Assembly (NCBI GenBank): GCA_003535335.1
Contig: DOHJ01000147.1
Coordinates: 837 to 7,971, forward strand
From: Paracoccaceae bacterium
Lineage (GTDB): Bacteria; Pseudomonadota; Alphaproteobacteria; Rhodobacterales; Rhodobacteraceae
Direction: 5' to 3'
DNA: 7,135 nucleotides
Shown piece after piece: positions 6,041-7,135 of this stretch. A program made the position numbers and the translations under genes. The notes under the pieces are model-generated. The model worked only from the letters and a program-made list of their open reading frames with translations. It was not told the origin of the DNA and made no database searches. Every line of letters begins with the position of its first letter. Positions within the stretch are counted from its first letter, which is position 1.

Positions 6041-7135
6041 ATGGGTTTTAAGATGGGTATCGTGGGTTTGCCAAATGTGGGCAAATCAACATTGTTTAAC
6101 GCACTAACAAAAACCGCCGCCGCACAGGCCGCGAATTTCCCGTTTTGCACGATTGAACCGAATGTGGGCGAGGTTGGCGTGCCGGACGCGCGGCTGGATA
6201 AACTGGCGGCGATTGCAGGCTCGAAACAAATCATCCCGACCCGCATGACATTTGTCGATATTGCCGGTCTGGTCAAAGGTGCCTCCAAAGGCGAGGGGTT
6301 GGGCAACCAGTTTCTGGCCACGATCCGCGAGGTCGATGCGATTGCCCATGTGCTGCGTTGTTTTGAAGATGGCGATGTTACCCATGTCGAGGGTCGGGTT
6401 GATCCGGTGGCCGATGCCGATACGATCGAGACCGAACTGATGCTGGCCGATATGGAATCGATTGAAAAACGCCTGCAAGGCATTGTGCGCAAGGTGCGCG
6501 GTGGCGACAAAGAGGCTGTGCAGCAGGAACAACTGCTAAAACTGGCGCTGGAAATGCTGGAAAGCGGCAAACCGGCGCGTTATGTCAAAGTGGACGAGGA
6601 TGACGCAAAGGCATGGAAAATGCTGCAATTGCTGACCACCAAGCCGATCCTTTATGTGTGCAACGTCGAAGAAGACGCATCGGCCAAAGGTAACGAACAT
6701 TCCGCCAAGGTCGCTGAAATGGCTGCCGCGCAGGGCAATGCGCATGTGATTATCTCGGCCCAGATTGAAGAAGAAATCAGCCAGCTTGAGCCGGACGAGG
6801 CCGAGATGTTTTTAACCGAAATGGGGCTGGCCGAGGCTGGGCTGGATCGTCTGATCCGGGCCGGTTACGAATTGCTGCATCTGGAAACCTATTTCACCGT
6901 CGGCCCCAAAGAGGCCCGCGCCTGGACCATCCCGCAGGGCACATTGGCCCCCAAAGCTGCCGGCGTGATCCACGGCGATTTTGAGCGCGGTTTTATTAGG
7001 GCCGAAACCATCGCTTACGGCGATTTCATCGCGCTAAATGGTGAAGCAGGTGCCAAAGAGGCCGGTAAAATGCGGGTTGAAGGTAAAACATACGAGGTTA
7101 AGGACGGCGATGTGATGCATTTCCTGTTTAACACC
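6041..7135 (+). CDS. ychF: YchF/Ola1-type P-loop ATPase (all 365 codons, stop codon outside)
   Basis: Cytoplasmic TRAFAC-class Obg-family NTPase that prefers ATP and associates with ribosomes; in E. coli it is linked to oxidative-stress responses. Seen: P-loop G-L-P-N-V-G-K-S at 9-16; switch II D-I-A-G at 73-76, followed by leucine where classical GTPases carry the catalytic glutamine; N-V-E-E at 208-211 in place of the guanine-specifying N-K-x-D, as expected for an ATP user; S-A-Q at 239-241; a charged helical region about 125-185, the family's coiled coil; and a C-terminal TGS domain from about 282, ending H-F-L-F-N-T. AGGAG (6029-6033) lies 7 bases before ATG 6041, and the M-G-F-K start is typical, so the ATG at 6053 is not used. 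The 365 codons match the family length (about 363-366), so the window very probably ends at the last sense codon. Confidence 0.96.
   Translation, partial: MGFKMGIVGLPNVGKSTLFNALTKTAAAQAANFPFCTIEPNVGEVGVPDARLDKLAAIAGSKQIIPTRMTFVDIAGLVKGASKGEGLGNQFLATIREVDAIAHVLRCFEDGDVTHVEGRVDPVADADTIETELMLADMESIEKRLQGIVRKVRGGDKEAVQQEQLLKLALEMLESGKPARYVKVDEDDAKAWKMLQLLTTKPILYVCNVEEDASAKGNEHSAKVAEMAAAQGNAHVIISAQIEEEISQLEPDEAEMFLTEMGLAEAGLDRLIRAGYELLHLETYFTVGPKEARAWTIPQGTLAPKAAGVIHGDFERGFIRAETIAYGDFIALNGEAGAKEAGKMRVEGKTYEVKDGDVMHFLFNT

Noticed and set aside
6022..6570. Minus-strand open frame of 182 codons opposite ychF, very rich in serine
   Set aside because: The serine-rich low-complexity translation is typical of the reverse strand of a real gene; the plus-strand YchF is unambiguous.

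Overview
This 7.1 kb window looks like ordinary chromosomal DNA from an alphaproteobacterium, most likely a Rhodobacterales (Roseobacter-like) lineage of moderate GC content. The grounds are the overall character of the TrpA, YchF and HisC-like proteins, a TTGAY-N4-RTCAA FnrL-type site ahead of a universal stress gene, and dense short-gap gene packing. This is inference from recalled family features; no search was run.

Layout. The minus strand carries almost everything up to about 5.9 kb. From left to right these are: the N-terminal 77 codons of a small uncharacterised protein running off the left edge (1-233); a fold-type II PLP enzyme of the threonine/serine dehydratase group (330-1298); decarboxylating 6-phosphogluconate dehydrogenase gnd (1301-2704); a HisC-like fold-type I aminotransferase (2765-3880); a two-domain universal stress protein (4010-4855); and tryptophan synthase alpha subunit trpA (5114-5905). 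On the plus strand, ychF (6041-7135) is divergent from trpA. Its 365 sense codons are all present, and the window stops exactly where the stop codon is expected.

How the genes work together. In transcription order, aminotransferase, gnd and dehydratase probably form one operon: the gaps are 60 and 2 bases, and all three are enzymes of central carbon or amino-acid metabolism. The stress gene is separated from its neighbours. Its 258-base upstream region holds a well-matched FNR/FnrL box, a plausible core promoter and a perfect inverted repeat touching the Shine-Dalgarno sequence, which suggests induction at low oxygen. trpA and ychF share a 135-base divergent intergenic region with an imperfect tandem repeat and a terminator-like hairpin in the ychF leader.

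No mobile element, CRISPR array, tRNA or rRNA was seen, and no convincing new multi-gene system. The points worth a second look are regulatory (the usp upstream region and the ychF leader), plus the uncharacterised small protein cut by the left edge.
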